A DNA stretch of 64,000 nt from Argopecten irradians (GCF_041381155.1 NC_091142.1:21352362-21416361), one strand, 5' to 3'. Positions 32,521 through 46,500 are shown, counted from the first letter of the stretch. The notes: generated from the letters alone by a model not told the origin. A program made the numbers and translations.

Positions 32521-34670
32521 AGTGTGTGGCATGTCAGTCAGGGCTCCGTAGAATAACAAAACTTACAATGCATATTTTTTTACAAAAAAATAATAATAAC
32601 TGAAAATGATTTTTGGCAATACAGCCGAAAGCATTGTACACTATATACATATACAGTGTTGTAAAATGTGTACATACATATTTCTGCAGAAATGTTTCAA
32701 TCTAATTATAAACATGCATAAAACATTTCTGAAAGTGCATACACGGCAACATACGTGTTTATATGTCAGTTAATTCGAATGATTCTCATAACTTAATTCA
32801 AACCTTAAGGTAGTCAATAGATTACTGAAGAAAACACAGCATGTCAAAAAGTTATGGGATATATCATTCAATGCATTGTCCCATTTACAAGGACAGACCT
32901 GGGATATTTTTGATCCCCAAATCCATGGATTTTTTTAAAGTGTTACGAAAATAAGTCGTTGTATTTGAAATATGAAGTAAATCACTTTTGTTTTTGTGAA
33001 AATTAACGTTTTAATTTCTCTGCTTAAGTTGCCATGGTAACCATAAGAATACATGCATACATTTATCATATTTGAAAATGTCATGTTTTGCCTATCTTTT
33101 AGACGACTGTAGCTTCTGTTGGAAAAAAAGTATAATCTTTAACAAACATAATATTTACACGAAATTTAAGGCACTTCAGATACTTCTTTAGGAGAAATAC
33201 AAAGATTGTTTAAGGATGTATACTAAAATTATTAGATGAATTTGTTTTTGAATGGACAAAATTTACAACATTTCCACATTCCCACTGTCATCCCTATCGC
33301 ATCAAAGATGTACTCGATATTGGAAATTAAACAATTAAATACTAAATAACAAGTTGGAACATTTGACGTAACGGGGGCCGAAAAGGACCCAAACCATTTC
33401 TCATGTATAATATTATTCAGTGTTATATAATATTACAGATATGTATAACTACATGCCAAATTCCAATTCAATGAATAAACAGTTATTTGCCACCATTGTT
33501 CTGACAAGGTCAATAAGGACTCGATGTGAGTGCCTATGTTAAGACGTATCTGGCCAAACGAGCGCTCCCTCTACACTAGCAAACATAATTGCATGGTTAT
33601 TTAGTGACAGAAATGTGTACTGAACCCTGTGGACTTGCAAAAAAAGTGTACAATTATTTGCATATTTTGCCAAAATGCACAAACAATACATCATTCTACG
33701 AGTCAACAGTGAAATATATCAAGTAAGTTGTGTTCAAAATCACCTAAGAAGTGATATATAGTTATACAAAAATAACTTGTTTAAACGGGTTCTTAAACTT
33801 TAAAAAAGAAATGATTAATCTAAAGAGTAACTTCGTATTTTTTAATCTGTTACCATCGTAACCAAAGACCAAAGTAACATCAATATATGATACATAAGAT
33901 TTAAATTATCAAGCCTGATTGTGACTTGATTTATAATTATAACCATTATCTGTTGAAGCTTGTCTAAATGAGAACAGATAATAGCACTGAGTGACTGAAA
34001 AAAGTTTATCGGATTTACTTTCAGAGGGAAATTGTCCTTATGCCGGAATTGGGTTATCTGAGATACCGAGTCCGCTTTTAAACTACAAACATGTCTGAAC
34101 TGTATGACACACATGTCCCAGAAGTGTCACAGCACAAGATTTTATTCACGTTTTCTTGTAGATTTGTGATATGTGAAACATTTTATATAAAGATATTGTG
34201 CTAACAGTAAGTTAACAATACTGATATATCAAACCTTAATTCAAGTCAAATCATAAATTAATGTTTCTATGTTTGTAAAATATTGACTAATATACCTTTA
34301 AATCGTAATTGAATAATACAGCATGATTCAATTTTCAGAATCAACCTTTGACTTGATCGGGCTGATATATTTGTAAACTATTTGTAAACTCACTTTTGAA
34401 GAAAGATGTAAAAACAACAAGATGATTTGAGAAACGAAGTTTGATATAGTGTCAGGCAGAGGAGTAATGATATGTATTTATTTAATTTTCTGGCATTTTT
34501 TTCTATTTTGGAATAAAATCTATGACGAAATATTTATGGAGTATGTTTTGCGTAAATGTAATAAAATAAATAAAATAAGATTAGACCTCATTCGTAGTTG
34601 TGTGTAACTGTCTCATAAGTTACCTTTTGTTATCTTATTAGTGATTGTCTTCACGTGAGTCCCATATCAT
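32521..34670. other. Intergenic, no feature recognised
   Basis: AT-rich unique sequence of about 2.1 kb. No family-like protein, exon signals or repeat could be supported on either strand. Confidence 0.4.
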
Positions 34671-34674
34671 TAAT

Positions 34675-34807
34675 TATATAGTCAGTTACTGATCCCCTAC
34701 CAAGGCATAGGGGTAAGTAAAATTTATAGGGGGGGACGTAGCCCAAGCCTCCTATACTTTATACTGACCCTCTATGCCTTCATAGGGAGACAGTAACTGA
34801 CTATATA
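34675..34807. mobile_element. 133-bp MITE with 17-bp inverted ends
   Basis: TATATAGTCAGTTACTG at 34,675-34,691 and its exact inverse at 34,791-34,807. The TA at the tips fits a TA target, as in Tc1/mariner-type MITEs. The interior is partly self-complementary (CCTATGC..GGCATAGG). Confidence 0.75.
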
Positions 34808-34859
34808 ACTAATTTATCGCATCGAGAACCAATGATATGTTTCATTAGGTCTTTGTTTC

Positions 34860-35080
34860 CTATATTTTATCAATAATCTGAAATCAAAGTTGAATTGTGT
34901 TGGATACAAACAATCAACGCTTTTAAAATAATTGGCCTAGGCTTATATATCTGTATATGTATTTCTTTTCGGAATCTGCAAATATGCTGTATAAGAAACT
35001 TGCAAAGTAATACTAAATAATTTATAAATCACTAATAATTTCGACATTCCTAGTGCACACTTGGCCTACCTCAATGTACC
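34860..35080. repeat. Dispersed repeat, pair with 6,480-6,710
   Basis: Same orientation as the copy at 6.5 kb, with shared words AAAATAATTGGCCTAGGCT-type, TATGTATTTCTTTT and TAATAATTTCGNCATTCCTA. Confidence 0.6.
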
Positions 35081-36050
35081 ATGTGTCTAGTGACAACACC
35101 GAGTCAGGTTCTGTGCTCAATTAATGTAAGGTTTATTCCCTCAAATAAGGGTTATATAGTTATAGCTATACCTTGTTCACACCTGTTCACTCTGGTGGTT
35201 ATGAATAATAATGGTTTGGGGTTGGGGCAAGTGATATGAAATATGAAGGACTGGACGAGAAGTCCGTGCAACACTCTCATCCAATCGTCTTTCACTCACA
35301 CGATGACGTACAGGAAGTGTCCATGTACACTCGGGACACATTTGTGATTGACACATGCGTGTACCGAATGCATTTGGGCTACATACTCCCTCTCCCAGAT
35401 TAAATGACTCATGGCATTACATAAAGTCTTATTTAATGAATTACACGTGGTTAATAAGCAAAAGTAAATAACCGCACTAGTAACGGTAACATTAAGTTAT
35501 CCTAGCATCGCTCCTGTCCATCAACTGTAACAGGGATACATTACTAGAATGCATGACCAGAAGATTTGACACTACACAGGATACTTACTATCGTCATCTT
35601 AACAAATGAAACTCTATCTTACAAAAGTGAAGTAGTATAGTGAAACACAAACACAACTATACATGACCACTGATATTCACCATGTCTTGGCGATATACCT
35701 ATATATAAATGCAGATACTCTATTATCTGTAATTGTGAATGATACCAATCACATATTACTATCTCTGCTGTCGGACAGGATCCTGGAGACCATCAAACTT
35801 CCGATAAAATATATGCTGGTTAAACAACTTTATCACTTTTTAAAGTATTGGTCGGTGAACTTATCAAACGGACCCTAACCATTGATTGGAATTATGGCAA
35901 TTTAAAATAAACTCTAACCCTAGTTTTTTTTAAACATTTCTAGTACCACTGGTCCAGTCGTCCTGGCGGTGAAGCAATCCCAACCAGCCAGTCTATGGAC
36001 TGTAACCCATCTAAATGAAATATCATTATAAAAACACATAGTATACATAA
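35081..36050. other. Intergenic, no feature recognised
   Basis: Open frames present (for example 35,663-35,878) have no signal peptide, motif or splice context that supports a gene. Confidence 0.4.
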
Positions 36051-36056
36051 AGGTTA

Positions 36057-36839
36057 CACAATGAGTGTTTGTTGAATATTGAATTTATTCCACATGAGTG
36101 AGTTATTTTTTTAAAGTTACAAACGACACATGCTTTAGCGTAAAATAACTTACGAGTGTGAAATAAATTCAAAATTCAACGACCACGAGTAATGTGACCT
36201 GTTTCTACCACAGTCATATTCATTTTTAGCCGATAGAAATACGGCAGGGATACGGTAACGTGTATTTACCGAAATATGCAAATAAGGTGGAGTAATATTT
36301 TCATCAGTAATTTTGACACTAATTAGTATTCAAAAGTCATCTTTTGATAAAGAATCCGTCGATATCAAATTCTTCTAATTGGGAACATCTTTAGGGTTAA
36401 ATAATACTCATTTAACGTCTTATTGAGTTAAAATCTTCATAGTTGCTTCCAGAACTCAATTAAACTCAATGTCGGACTACATGTATTGGTGTAAAGCGTT
36501 CGCACGAGACGGCATCATCTATTTTCCGCCAGATAATCATCAAGCCTTACCATCAAGATCAAGTTCGTTTCGTTAAATCTACGAAACTCTTCAGTAAAAT
36601 TCTTGTCCTTCAAGATGTAATATAAGCACTAAAGATCAATTTAACATGTATGTAAACGTCACGTATTTTGACACAACAACCACGACGCAAACGCTTTCCA
36701 ACAGCCGTTTTGGACGTCAAGCGGCGATCACAACATAGAATGACGTCATTTGATTATTGATTTTTGACAATGATGGTGTGACACTGAGAAATAATTAATT
36801 CGGTCAAAGTTCACCGTGGCAGCCAATCAGAATTCGTAC
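36057..36839. mobile_element. GTACGCAT-family element with internal hairpin (copy 2)
   Basis: Inverse orientation to 51,853-52,595: ends CACAATGAG and CAGAATTCGTAC match that copy reversed. A hairpin at about 36,075-36,180 has arms GTTGAATATTGAATTTATTC and its inverse. Flanking octamers AAAGGTTA and AGAGTTCA agree at five of eight places, which could be an eroded 8-bp target duplication. No coding capacity. Confidence 0.6.
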
Positions 36840-36963
36840 AGAGTTCATATCACGTAAAGAGATGAATGGCTTTGCAGGAGGTAAACCCATTGTCCACATA
36901 GGTCGGGAGGCTTAGTGGAACGTGTCGAGCGGCGGGGCTGAACCGCCTCGGGGCTGATTTGAT

Positions 36964-39420
36964 CTATAGGTTCTTGACTTTCAGGGTTGAAAACTCTGAC
37001 AAAGCCTCCACATCTGAAGCCTCCCCTACTTCACCCTTTTTAATAGAGGATACAAGCTCAGAGTGACCTGGTTCGGAGTCTGGTGTCAGATATTTGCGCA
37101 CTCTCCTGTCCTTACGGGAGGGTCTTTGATGCTCAGAAGGTGGCAACTCAGTCTCCGATTCAGAGTATGATGAGGATGTAAGATCGGGACCAACTACCTG
37201 TTTTAATGACCTGTGCTTTCGAACAGGCGCTTTAGGGGGAACTTCCAGAGAAATATAGTTGAAAGGAAGCAACATGTTACGGTGCAAGTTACGACTCTTA
37301 TCCCTTGAACAATCATGTGTCACCTCGTATACAGGAATATTGGGAATGTTATTAACCACACAGGGTTCCTGTTCCCACCTGTCAGCTAGTTTATTTTTGC
37401 CATTAACACCTAGCTTTCTGACCAGGCTCCGATTTCTCGAAACAACTTAACTCAAAAACTGACTTAATTCATAAATTTTCATATAAGTTTCATAAGAAGA
37501 AAAACTTAAGTTTTGACTTAAGTCTGCACTTTTGTTTCGAGAAATTGAGGCCTTTGGACTCGTCTAAGGTTGCAAGCATAACTATGAGTGTTTTATTGAA
37601 CCCTTCAACTGGCCCATTTCCCATGGGGTGGTAAGGGGTCATTCTGGTCTTCTTAATACCAGCCACTTTGCAGAGCTGCTTTATAACCTCGCTTTCGAAG
37701 TTACGCCCCTGATCACTATGAAGCCTTTCTTGGAAACTATTGTACACTATAAATTTCACATACAGTGCTTTAGCCGTAGTGTAGGCCTTCTGGTTTTTAC
37801 ACGTTATTGCAACGGCATACCTCGTAAAGTGATCAGTTATCACTAGAGCATTTTCAAACCCATCTGAATCTGAAGACAGCTCCAGACCAAGGGCATTCAT
37901 GCAGACCAATTTCATCTGTCTTTGGTTTGTATAGGATCAGCTTAGCTGTAGGTTTGATTGGATTTTCCTTTTTATGCAACGACCACAGGTCTCATCTTTC
38001 TTATTTACATCTTTCTCAATACCTGACCAGTAAAACCGTTGACTTGTTAACCATAATATTTTTTCCTTCCCCTGATCACCGACGTCATCATGAACACCCA
38101 TTAGGGGGAGGAAAAGATATCGCTTTGGCATCAACAACTGCTTTACATCCTAAACCTCTAGAGAAATGGTGCGAAATAGAACACCATTCTGTAAACTCAA
38201 TTTGTCCCAAGTTCTCAGCAAGCTCAGGACATATGAAGTTTCCTCACTCAGCTGTTTTCCCCCGGGATGAAAACCATTTCGCATTAGGGCCAAAACCTTC
38301 GCAAGATCCGAGTTTAGCCTCTGTTTTTCTTTCCAATCGACTGAATGTATGTAAGCGGGTTGTTGTCTGTGACAACTTTGAACGAATTACCATATAGATA
38401 ATCGTGGAATTGGTCTGTGAACGCCCATTTCAATGCTATATATTCCAGCTTGTGTGCTGAGTCATTCCGCTCACTTGGTCGTAAAACATGACTCGCGTAC
38501 GCAATTACTCTTTCGCCATCCCCATGTTTCTGATATAGGATAGTACCTTATCCAAGGCTGCTAGCATCAGTATGGAGGACGAGCGGCTTAGAGAAGTCTG
38601 CGTACGCCAGAACTGTGGGGTTCATTATTTTCTCTTTTAAAGTATCCAAGGCGATTTGTTGGGTATCACCCCAGACCCATTCTGCCTTTTTCTTGGCCTT
38701 AATCTTGGATTTGACATGCAATTTGACCTTTGGCCTCTTATGCAGGTCCTGACCCTGCAAAAAAAATCAATAGCTGGGCTATAGACGCAAAATATCTAAT
38801 AAACCGCCTACAGTACACTACAAACCCTAAAAACTGACGAAGCTCCTTTACATTCTAAGGTCGAGGCCATTCTTTGACTGCAGACACCTTCTGAGGTACT
38901 GTAGCAATACCTTCTTTTGAAACCATGTGCCCTAAATAGGTAACAGATGTTTTTAAGAACTTACACTTGGACGGTTTTAATTTGAAGTCATGTCGTACAA
39001 ATCTGGTAAAAACTGATTTCAATCGAGTAAGATGCTCATCAAAAGTACGAGAGAATATGAGGATATCATCGAGAAAAAATAGATATTATCTAAAGTGCAT
39101 ATCGCCCATGCATTTTTCAATCATTCTCTGCAATGTGGCACCAGAATAGCAGAGACCATAACTAATCCTGATAGTCTCCCAAAAACCGAGGTTAGTTACA
39201 GTGAAAGCTGTTTTTTCTTTGTTCCCTTCATCCATTTCGATCTGCCAGACCTTAAGTCTAGTATGACACCAGACTTGCTGTATATTGAAATCATCAAAAA
39301 CAAAAGTGACACAAACATCCATCCAAAATTTAAAGCACAATCCTCATGATCATTTCTGCATTCTGTTGAAAACGCTTGAATCGTTACGTTTGAATTTCAG
39401 CGCTTCATCAACTTTCGAAC
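36964..39420 (-). mobile_element. Ty3/Gypsy pol fossil, broken
   Basis: A degraded pol region of a Ty3/Gypsy LTR retroelement. In minus-strand order it shows parts of reverse transcriptase (about 39,350-38,950), RNase H (about 38,760-38,550, LHTDAS), the integrase zinc-binding region (about 38,140-37,940), the integrase core (about 37,915-37,560) and the integrase C-terminal tail (about 37,360-36,964). No LTRs, gag or protease were recognised in the window. It is interrupted by at least several breaks and by a small inverted-repeat element. It looks old and inactive. The lineage within Ty3/Gypsy is not resolved. Confidence 0.85.
37424..37553. mobile_element. 130-bp inverted-repeat MITE inside the Gypsy fossil
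   Basis: Left end AGGCTCCGATTTCTCGAAAC; right end is the inverse of AGGCCTCAATTTCTCGAAAC. Inner arms ACTTAAGTCAAAACTTAAG-type are also inverted. It inserted after the retroelement and separates its integrase core from the C-terminal part. Confidence 0.7.
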
Positions 39421-40045
39421 TGGCGTAGGGGAAGTAAATCGTATTTGAAAAATGCTTTTCTCTTACTTTGAGTTATTAAAACGATAAAAATCAATTTTAT
39501 ACATAAAATAATAAGTAATTTATATTTCTACTATAATGAAAAAAGTATACTTACTTGAAGAGAATGTGTTTAAATTTTGAAGCGAGGGCAAGAGCCGCCA
39601 TATTGCATAATAATGCAATTTATAAAGTGTTAAGGGGTCAACACGTGACGGCTCTCCGCCAATCGTTTGGGGACATTTTTGCCCGAGGTGCGATAATGGT
39701 TCCATAATCTGGGAGTTAAAATAAAGAAACAGCACTAGATGGCATCTCATTTTCAGAATCTTATGAATCAATAATAAATAGTCAGTAGGTACAAAATCAA
39801 ATGTATATCAGACAATACAGGAGCTTAGAATATGTTTTTACTAACAAATACGAAAAAAAATGCAACAAAATTATTTTTCAGTACATATCTATACTGTATT
39901 GTTGCTGATATATTTTAATTGATTGATTTCGCCCTCTTCGTTTTTCCCCAAAGTTCCTGAAATTTAGTATCTTATATCCCATTCGAATATGATTCGCGAA
40001 AATAAACTCATGCAAATAGCTCCAAACAGTCTAATCACAAGATCA
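39421..40045. other. Intergenic with possible CpG-bearing promoter patch
   Basis: At about 39,575-39,690 the sequence is richer in G and C, with GCCGCCATATTG (YY1-like), CACGTG (E-box) and GCCAATCG (CCAAT-like, 39,658). These are the ingredients of a promoter, but no first exon can be tied to it with confidence. Confidence 0.25.
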
Positions 40046-40047
40046 AT

Positions 40048-40530
40048 TACAAGTTTCGATGAAAATATGCTCTCAATGCCTTAAAAATGCCATTAAAAGA
40101 TATATCATTTACCTACAAGTTTTGATGAAAACTTGCTCTCAATGCTTTCCCAAAATGCTCTCAAATGCGATATCATTTACCTATAAGTTTCGATGAAAAT
40201 AAGCTCTACGTGCCCTCAAGAAGCGATAACAATTACTTACAAGTTTCGATCATAAAATATGCTCTCAACGCTTTCAAAAATGCCATAAAAGGCGATATCA
40301 TTTACCTACAAGTTTTGATGAAAACATAATATCAATGCTTTCCCAAAATGCTCTCAAATGCGATATCATTTACCTACAAGTTTCGATGAAAATAAGCTAT
40401 CAGTGCCCTCAAAAAACGATATCAATTAGTAACAAGTGTTGATGAAAATATTATCACAGTGCCTTCAAAAATGTCCTCAAAAAGTGGTATTAATTACTTA
40501 CAAGTTTTGATGAAAATATGCTCTGAATGC
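40048..40530. repeat. Satellite with 3-unit higher-order period of about 190 bp
   Basis: Units start with ACAAGTTT(T/C)GATGAAAA at about 40,050, 40,117, 40,185, 40,240, 40,309, 40,378, 40,434 and 40,502. Unit lengths run about 67, 68, 55, 69, 69, 56, 68: a repeated long-long-short triplet. Confidence 0.8.
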
Positions 40531-40650
40531 CTAAAAAAGCGTTTAGCATCCTTAAAGTACTTAATAAGTGTTATTGTGTTACTTTTGCAATTAAAAATGC
40601 ATCTACATGTTTGTCAAACAGTACTGTATTGTGTCTTTCTTACATTTTAG

Positions 40651-40723
40651 ATCATGGATAAGGATGGAATTCCAGAATTGCAGTTGAAACATCATGGACT
40701 TATCACTGATGCTTATATTGATG
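40651..40723 (+). other. Candidate orphan coding exon
   Basis: A good acceptor (TTTCTTACATTTTAG) precedes ATC ATG GAT AAG GAT GGA, and a GGTAAT donor-like site follows at 40,724. The 73-base segment encodes MDKDGIPELQLKHHGLITDA then YID. No partner exon or protein family was recognised. It could be chance. Confidence 0.22.
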
Positions 40724-42055
40724 GTAATAATAATAAGTAATATGAATGCCATTTTCAGTGTCGATCTCTTATTTATCAGTTTGTTTGGGGTTTTTTTTCA
40801 ATTTAATCTGACTAGCAATTCTGTTTCTGCACAGATAAACTGTAAATCGCAGGCTTGGTAAAATAATTTGCCAAAAAATATATTTATAAAATATTCAAAT
40901 ATTTGTATTGCCACGGAGAAAAAGAATATCAGGTAACGAATAATTTGATTTGAAACATCCGTGAAGGGGGGATTAAAATGTTCACCTTCATAGAGGTTAA
41001 TTGTCATATACACTGAGTAAGAGTGTTTGTATGTTATCAAGGTCCGTTTGTTTTTATCCAAACCTGCCTCTATATATCAACTAAATAAATCTCATCGGTT
41101 TCCATAGGCAATGCAATGAGCCTTGACTAACTGAAGGTTTGTATCGACCTATATTTACACCTGCTAGGCTTGTTCAACGAAAATACTAGCCGAGTTTGTT
41201 TACCTTAACTGCATGGTAAAGGGGCTTCTTCTTTTTAAAGAAACACATGGCTTTGTTTACATTTTGATATGAAATTACGTGTATATTGCTGTTTTTCTTA
41301 GAATTTTGGAAAAATGTAAACAATATATTCATTTATAATATAAATATCTTTTTTAATTAACAATTGTATAAAGAAACAGGAAAAATATCCCGACGTGTAG
41401 TGCTTTCATATTGACAATGATGGATGTCAAATGTAAACATTCCCTCTGTGTCTGTCATTATCCTATGATCGAGTCTTTCGAATTAACGGGCGTGAGGCCC
41501 TCTGACAGAGGTCAGTTATAAACATATCCTCTGGTCTTTCTTCTTTGATAATTTAATCATGTGTATCATAAAACATGCACCGCCAGTAATCCACGTGCTG
41601 ACAGATACTCGTCACCATAAATACATTGTATCCATCGAACACAAGTGAAGTGTTCCACATATAGATGGATAAACCGTAGATTATATAATCTCATGGCTCC
41701 CAAGGATGTAATATCGTCAAGCTAGACGATAATCTCAAACACATTGAGTTACTTGAACACCGATGTTTTGACAACGTCAGCTATCTCCAGAGTGTAAGTT
41801 TGCAGCTTCGCCTCGCTTCACAATAACGCTCACTGATCGCAAGTTCACACAGGTGGCCGAGCATTATACTTTATGTTATTAGCTAATATATTATTTTTTA
41901 GCAAAAATAAATATATTTTTGATCTGATTAAATGAAATTTTCTCTAAAAGTTACTTTGGATGACATGTTTATTTTAAACAAAAATATTGATAATTCTGAA
42001 GTGTCATTATTCGCTGTTCAATTGAGAAAGCTCCTCCGTTATTGCATAAGAAATA
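40724..42055. other. Intergenic, no feature recognised
   Basis: No gene, repeat or promoter could be supported over about 1.3 kb. Confidence 0.4.
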
Positions 42056-42059
42056 AATA

Positions 42060-42250
42060 AAACGTCGTGAGTGTACATAAAGGGAATCCATTTCACTTTT
42101 ATGTTAACCATGCTTGTATGGAGCAATTCCTCTAAGAATTTATTCAATATTACGCGCCCCATAGAATATATTCTTAAAGGAATTGCTCCATACAAGCATG
42201 GTTAACATAAAGGTGAAATCCAATTCCTATATGGCTATACAGAGAATAGA
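42060..42250. repeat. Hairpin element upstream of gene E
   Basis: Arms GTTAACCATGCTTGTATGG and CCATACAAGCATGGTTAAC are exact inverses. They extend outward through TTTCAC(T/C)TTTATG and inward through AGCAATTCCT. The loop contains ATTACGCGCCCCATA. Same family as 690-862. Confidence 0.8.
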
Positions 42251-43507
42251 AACAACATATCCCAATTGTAATTTTTCATTTTCATTTTATACGATCCATA
42301 TCTTAAGTAGATGAATCCCGTTGTTCCAATGTTCACAAACTTGAATAATCAGTGTTATGACCCAGAATAACAGAAATGATAAACCAGCAGCTAAATTCAA
42401 AACACAATTTAATTATATATACAATATTATACAGAGATGGTTTACAGTATCTTAAGTAAAAGAGTAATACGAGAATTTAAAGTGTTACTTATCTGTATGT
42501 GAATGTCCTGGTATAATCCTTGATCCTTCCAGGTTCCTAATTAACAGTGTTCACAACTTCACGAGGTAAATGAATGTCCACAGATAATTTGTAAAGCTCC
42601 AGGCAATATGAATAAATCCAATGCGTTGTAATAATCCATAGAAAAAGTCACAATAGCTCTCCCAATATAATTTAATATGGCGTTGTACAATTCTTGATAT
42701 GTTTAATTACTGGTCTCATTACAGTTCTGATTAGCATTGGACAATTGGAGTATATATAGCTAAACCCTAATTCAAGAATATTGGAGAACCTTCTACTTCT
42801 AGAAATATCTAACTAAAAACAGTAAACAAATAAACACACAGAACTTTCTGGAAATAGATCATTCTAGATCCCTACTTATATTCAACATGTTTACAAACAT
42901 GTATGTTTATACATGATATTATTATAGAAAGTTCTATAACCTAAATTAATTATATGAACTAGGATGTATTGATAATATAGCGATAGGAGTTATCTCCCTT
43001 ATCTAATAGCTACATGTATTTAGTGTCATACATAGCATCAGAAATAATAAAACAGGAAATGGTGTCAATCTGTGAAGTTCATACTTTAGCATTTCATAAA
43101 TATGACATGTCTATTATGTATAATTATTTGTTTGCACAAAGGATTTTAGTACATTGCTGACGTGAAACAAAGATTAAGAAATATGATATTTATATGAGGC
43201 TTTGAAATTTTAAGTTATTTTACCTTATTTTATTTTCAATTTCCTTTTATTTTGGCGGTGTCAATTTTAAACGGTATTATTTGAAAGTCTGGTAAAGATG
43301 GTATTGTTTGTTATGATCGCTATGATCGTTCCATTCAGATAAGGTCACAATAGTATTGGTAAAAGGTCACAGGTCATCACCTAGTGTTACCGTATTGTCT
43401 CCACAGGCCACTGACCAGGGCTCAGTAGGTCAAAAAATCCGCGATAAGGACTGAACCTGACTTCCCAAGGTCGCCAGCAATTTACTCTGGAACTTTCGAT
43501 TAACAGG
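42251..43507. other. Upstream region of gene E
   Basis: About 1.25 kb without a recognisable gene. No clear TATA box was found close to the ATG of gene E. Transcription start is unassigned. Confidence 0.4.
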
Positions 43508-46500
43508 ATGACACGTATATACTTCTGCATCTCTGTTCTAGTACTGGTGCAAATAGGTAAGTATGCCAAGCAATAATTATGTATAATTAATATCGTCTTC
43601 TGTCGTACAAAATCTATAATAGTAACAATATGTTTCTTCTTTTCCAAATTTTCGGCCTTTTGGCCATCCTTATGTACATGAAAACAAAAAAACAGCTTAG
43701 TACAAAGTTTAAACAATATATTCTATCCATCTGGAGGACGAGTGTTTACAAATCTATCTGATAACATACGATAACAAAATTTGTTTTTGAAGATTTCCTG
43801 ATTTATGCTCAAGTTTAAAGTTTTATCATTTCTATTTATTTATGTCCATTAACGATGAGACATTTATTTGCGTTATTTATCTACGTCATTTTTTAAATAA
43901 AGATTTAAGCATTTTCATATCTCTAACAGATCATTTTGTCTATATTTCATTGACATTAGATGTCCATTTCATTTGAAATAGAAAGTTTCCATGAATAACA
44001 TGAAATCTCTATTGTATATATTGTTCGTTGTTTAATTGATTGCTAGTGAACCACTCATAAAAAACAACGAATTGTAATTACATGAAATGTATACATTAGT
44101 GACATCAACTTTTACCACGAATACTTTTACCCGCGAAATAATTTGAAAGTTCCAAGCCACGAAACAAAGTACTCATGTATTTCATGTTATACAGTATACA
44201 GAAAATTGTTATTTTTTCTTCAGTGATACAAATGTATATACTAAGAACCTTACGGCTTGATGAATTAAGCTGAGAAAATCATTCAAAAGGAGAAAACGTG
44301 TATGATCCCTAGTAAACATCAATTACTATACAGAATTAAAGCACTGCAAAATATCCTATTTATGACTAAAAGAAAGCCTACATGCAAAAATCACTTTGCA
44401 GATGCTAATTCCTCTGCTTAACACATACTTTTATATGAACACTTTTAAGCATTTTCTCCATATTGTTTTAGCGTCCTCGGCTAATATTTACATGTGTAAT
44501 GATTTGGACGTCTCGGCCTGTCGTCTGCCCTGCCCTTACGGTACTGTGAACGATTGTCAGTCGGGGATATGTACGTGTAAACTGACCGGTGAGCTGTGTA
44601 CAAACAGGGAGGGGTGTCTCAAGGCCTGCGGTCATCGTCATGCTGAGTGTTATGGAAACACGTGTCACTGTACGTAATCAGTATTCCGTATTGCATATCA
44701 CAGTGTTAGCTCCCTTCCGGGCAGGTATCCATTATCCTGTGAGCGCAATTAATGCCGTTTTCTCTAAAAAATATGACGTTACGCTCGCAAACAGATGACG
44801 TCAAAATCAATACCTTCACGGAAGGACGGAGAACTTTGTAATATGCAAATTTATGCAGAAGTAATTGTCCAGTAAGGTGAAAAAGGTATTGCATGGCTTT
44901 CGCCTCGGGTTTAAGAAGTCCTGAGTGACGGGAATCATGAAATATCTTACCTAACCTCGAATGCACCCCTTTACCCCACTCTCTGTTCTTTGTTTGATAT
45001 AACTGTGCCTATAATGGGGTTGGAAGTATGTAGTATGCTAGGTTATCAAACTATATAGGGCCCATTTTATGTCCTGAATTGCTAGTAGTCGCTGATGGTG
45101 CGGAATAAGAGAAATCCATACTCCGTGGGACTCCTGATTGTGGATTCGTCTGTTTCAAAACGATAATGCACTATGTCTATTTCACCGTGGAATGCGTATT
45201 ACATAGTCTTTGTTTGAAATATATGTAGTTTTTTATCATATGGTCTTGATGTAAAGCTCAAATGCGTTATTGAATGACATGTATCAATATAAACACACGT
45301 CCGAAATTCTTGCATATCTTGATACTTTTAATTAGTATTTATCTAAACTTAAAAACGTTTGTTAGCTATATTTTGATATTGGATACGTGTAAATATTTCT
45401 GTTTGTTATTTGACTGTGAGTTTGCCGTTTTCTGATTGGTCTGGGTCGCTCGCGAGGTCTTGACAAAATGCAACCTGGAACCGATGAACACCTGTTCAGA
45501 GGTTGACATTGCAAATCTGGTAACCTGGCTATAGATAGACACATGGAATTCCCTGTCTCTTCAATATATTGGACCAATCAAAATAGAGCATTGCCGACCA
45601 TAATCCAACATGGCAGACATGGTAGAATTAGGAAAAATGTTTGAACACATGTTAAATGTAACGATATGTTCGAAAGTTATATTGTGGAGAAGCATAGCAG
45701 AAGTACCTACTGAGGATACGCGGATGAAGATTTTCTTAATTTTTGTTTAATTAGTCATTGAGCTATCATTGTTTCAAAATTGCTTCAAGTAACAAAACTT
45801 ATATCTTTGTATCGTTTCATATAACAAAACAAATATTGGCTTTTTGTAGGTTTATACGAGGAATTGTTAAACCTTTGAAAGGTGATATTACCCTCGGCCT
45901 TCGGCCTCGGGGAACATCCCCTTTTTCATGTTTCACAATACCTCGTATTAACCTACAAAAAGACAATACTTGTATATTCCTAATCCATATTCGTCAGACA
46001 TTTGTTTCAGTTTATACCGGCGGGCTGGAATTTTTCGCGAGTTTATTTTCGCAATTTTTTAGAACATTGCACAATTTTAATCCCCGAAAATACACGATAT
46101 CGCGACTGCTTACATATCTTCTTTATTAAATCGAAACGTTTAGCTGATCAAAGCTGGTTCAATCTACGATAGATTCCCTCTTTCTTTCTCCAATATTGTA
46201 GTTTTGTTGTTAAAATATTATCGTTATAGGCTACCGTAAAATCCCATTTAGGAAAACATGTAATTGATTCTGAATTATTGTTTCCTTTCATCAATGAAGG
46301 TCAGACGTGATTTACGGCAACAAGTGGTTTTAATGAGGAATAAATATTTCAGCAATGGTCATTTGTGTTATCATCATTGTATATATATATTTAAAAGGTT
46401 TTATAAATCACATATTCACAACTTTAGCTGCAATTGTTGCTGCAAATCTAATTAATCATCTTTATCACCAAACATTAATTAATATCACTATTTCCTTATA

